Positions 7,239 through 8,431 of a stretch of DNA of 8,431 bases are shown here, piece by piece. The notes under the pieces are model-generated. The model searched no databases, was not told the DNA's origin, and was given only the letters and a program-made list of their open reading frames with translations. The DNA lies in assembly GCA_003505715.1 (NCBI GenBank), contig DNXU01000183.1:6487-14917 (forward strand), given 5' to 3'. Every line of letters begins with the position of its first letter. The first letter of the stretch is position 1. Origin of the DNA: Cyanobacteria bacterium UBA8803. Its GTDB lineage: Bacteria; Cyanobacteriota; Cyanobacteriia; Cyanobacteriales; Coleofasciculaceae. The translations under genes were made by a program, and so were the position numbers.

Positions 7239-7376
7239 CCGAAGTTTAGGGATTTTGCCCTAGCAAGTCAGTCAAGTTTCCATTTACGGAAAGCCTCTCT
7301 CCTATTGGGGTTGGTAAATTGACCGCCAAAAAACCTTTAAGTTCCTTCTTAAGTTCCTAAACTTCGGTTGAGGAAC
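7239..7376 (+). promoter_or_regulatory. Structured leader with competing stems upstream of the VGIG-repeat gene
   Basis: CCGAAGTTTAGG (7239-7250) is the exact reverse complement of CCTAAACTTCGG (7356-7367). With two wobble pairs the stem extends inward to 7255/7351, 17 bp in RNA. A second hairpin, GTTCCT (7353-7358) with AGGAAC (7371-7376), uses part of the same 3' strand, so the two cannot form together. Inside the large loop TTTCC/GGAAA makes a small stem (about 7278-7293). Such mutually exclusive folds suggest a regulated leader, though no known riboswitch class is recognised. Confidence 0.4.
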
Positions 7377-7430
7377 CTAGGCTGAACAGACAAACTGAAT
7401 TCATTAGACAGATGACAGTTCATCAGCTAC

Positions 7431-7436
7431 AAAGGA
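7431..7436 (+). promoter_or_regulatory. Ribosome-binding site of the VGIG-repeat gene
   Basis: AAAGGA ends 10 nt before the ATG at 7447. The spacing is slightly long but acceptable and supports this start. Confidence 0.6.
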
Positions 7437-7446
7437 AATTATTACA

Positions 7447-8400
7447 ATGTCTATCGATTTAACTGTGCCACAGAACCTGAGCGCTAATGCCCAATTCGTA
7501 CAAGATCAAAATGGCAATATCAGCTCACTAGCTCTAGGAACTGAGAATGTTGGTATCGGTACAACCAATCCAGAAACTAAACTAGATGTGCATGGTGTCA
7601 TCCGTACCTGGCATAAGGATCACCCTGAGGCAACCTGGGACAATGTCCAATTGTGGTCGGAAGGTGAGAGGAGCTATCTAGTAGCTAGCGGTGCTAATCA
7701 AGGGCTTTTCATTGAGGCTCAAGATGAAGGACAAAACAAAACCAACGTCCTGATCCAACCCAGTGGTGGTAACGTTGGTATTGGTACAACCAATCCTGAA
7801 ACTAAACTAGATGTGCGTGGTATCATCCGTACCTGGCATAAAGATAACCCTGGTGCCCCTTGGGACAATCTCCAATTGTGGTCGGAAGATGAGAGGAGCT
7901 ATCTATTAGCTAGCGGTGCCAATCAAGGGCTTTTCATCGAGGCTCAAGATGAGGGACAAAACAAAACCAATGTCATTTTACAATCCAGTGGTGGCAAAGT
8001 CGGTATTGGGACGATAGCACCGAGGAATCCTCTAGCTATTCGTGCCCAAGGAGGCGCGGAAGAATTAATCAGCTTTGAAGATCCCCAAGGCAACACAAAA
8101 TGGCACATTAACCAAAATATCCAAGGATCGGGATTAAACTTTGTAGAAACAGGTGTAGCTGATGGACGCTTGTTTATTCAGGCTGGGGGTAATGTTGGTA
8201 TCGGCACATTAACTCCTAGTGCCACACTAGACGTGAATGGCAGTATCAAAGCAAAAGGATTAGATTTGAGCGGTCCATTAACTATCTCTAGCGGCGATTT
8301 AACCTTGAAAGATTTACCAGATGCTTCAACTGCTCCAGCTGGGGCTAACCTGGAAGTCCTGGTAGTTGATAAAGCTACAGGTAAAGTCTATATCCAATAA
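7447..8400 (+). CDS. Tail-fibre-like VGIG-repeat protein
   Basis: This 317-residue protein is built of modules that start with VGIGT, the motif of phage tail-fibre and related beta-structured fibre proteins. VGIG occurs at residues 35, 110, 185 and 250. The first two modules are 75 residues each and identical at 63 of 75 positions (VGIGTTNPETKLDV; WSEGERSYLVASGANQGLFIEA), showing a recent internal duplication. The third (65 residues) and the last are divergent. The C-terminus (LPDASTAPAGANLEVLVVDKATGKVYIQ region, from about 290) is compact; no S74-type chaperone domain follows. There is no signal peptide or membrane segment. The ATG at 7447 has AAAGGA upstream. The neighbours include no phage structural genes, so it is probably a domesticated or stand-alone fibre-like protein. 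The function is unknown. Confidence 0.82.
   Translation: MSIDLTVPQNLSANAQFVQDQNGNISSLALGTENVGIGTTNPETKLDVHGVIRTWHKDHPEATWDNVQLWSEGERSYLVASGANQGLFIEAQDEGQNKTNVLIQPSGGNVGIGTTNPETKLDVRGIIRTWHKDNPGAPWDNLQLWSEDERSYLLASGANQGLFIEAQDEGQNKTNVILQSSGGKVGIGTIAPRNPLAIRAQGGAEELISFEDPQGNTKWHINQNIQGSGLNFVETGVADGRLFIQAGGNVGIGTLTPSATLDVNGSIKAKGLDLSGPLTISSGDLTLKDLPDASTAPAGANLEVLVVDKATGKVYIQ
7549..7998 (+). repeat. 225-bp in-frame tandem duplication inside the VGIG gene
   Basis: Two 225-bp units (7549-7773 and 7774-7998) encode the first two VGIG modules and remain highly similar at DNA level, with long identical runs. The size is a multiple of three, so the frame is kept and copy number could vary among strains. 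Confidence 0.9.
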
Positions 8401-8408
8401 TGGCTCCT

Positions 8409-8429
8409 ATTGGTAATTGGTAATTGGTG
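8409..8429 (+). repeat. ATTGGTA heptamer array after the VGIG gene
   Basis: ATTGGTA, ATTGGTA and ATTGGTG follow in 7-bp phase, starting eight bases after the stop. The array may continue beyond the window. It is a variant of the TTGGTTG family seen after atpA and after the membrane-protein gene. Confidence 0.75.
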
Positions 8430-8431
8430 AT

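Noticed and set aside
7122..7322. Stop-free stretch of about 66 codons before the VGIG gene
   Set aside because: No ATG or GTG start in frame, overlaps the promoter and the leader stems, and this length is not rare by chance.

Overview
The window is a piece of a cyanobacterial chromosome, probably from a filamentous species. Three things support this. Five consecutive FoF1-ATP synthase genes lie in the cyanobacterial/plastid order b', b, delta, alpha, gamma, with two different b-type subunits and a gamma that has the photosynthetic-type insertion. Six copies of the HIP1 octamer GCGATCGC occur (starts 2361, 3329, 3519, 4743, 6034, 6556) where about 0.1 would be expected by chance. The spacers carry heptanucleotide tandem arrays like the STRR sequences of cyanobacteria.

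Positions 1-4508 hold the distal part of the atp operon: atpF2 (b'), atpF (b), atpH (delta, GTG start overlapping atpF by 4 bp), atpA (alpha) and atpG/atpC (gamma), closed by a rho-independent terminator at 4480-4508. The subunit a and c genes should lie just upstream; beta and epsilon are not here, as is usual in cyanobacteria. Both atpA and gamma lack a Shine-Dalgarno sequence and are preceded instead by CAAC-rich heptamer arrays. The atpA-gamma spacer contains a perfect 25-bp inverted repeat and a 22-bp tandem duplication.

Positions 4509-5370 hold a non-coding, structure-rich spacer, then an AT-rich orphan gene for a small multi-spanning membrane protein (4818-5294), then five perfect GTTGGTT heptamers.

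Positions 5371-6738 (minus strand) encode a 455-residue STAND/NB-ARC NTPase with an N-terminal HTH-like segment. It ends directly after the winged-helix part, without the repeat (WD40/TPR) sensor that such proteins usually carry.

Positions 6739-7446 are a 0.7-kb intergenic region dense with palindromes and repeats: operator-like sites, a second heptamer family (GGGAACA type), a GGTGCGTTA/TAACGCACC palindrome, a good extended -10 promoter and a long leader with competing stems. Positions 7447-8400 encode a tail-fibre-like VGIG-repeat protein with a recent 75-residue internal duplication. The window ends in another heptamer array (ATTGGTA).

The ATP synthase genes form one functional unit; the remaining genes are unrelated accessory genes. 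No complete undescribed system is evident. The most notable signals are the heptamer arrays, whose orientation correlates with gene starts and ends, the atpA-gamma inverted repeat, and the structured leader of the VGIG gene.
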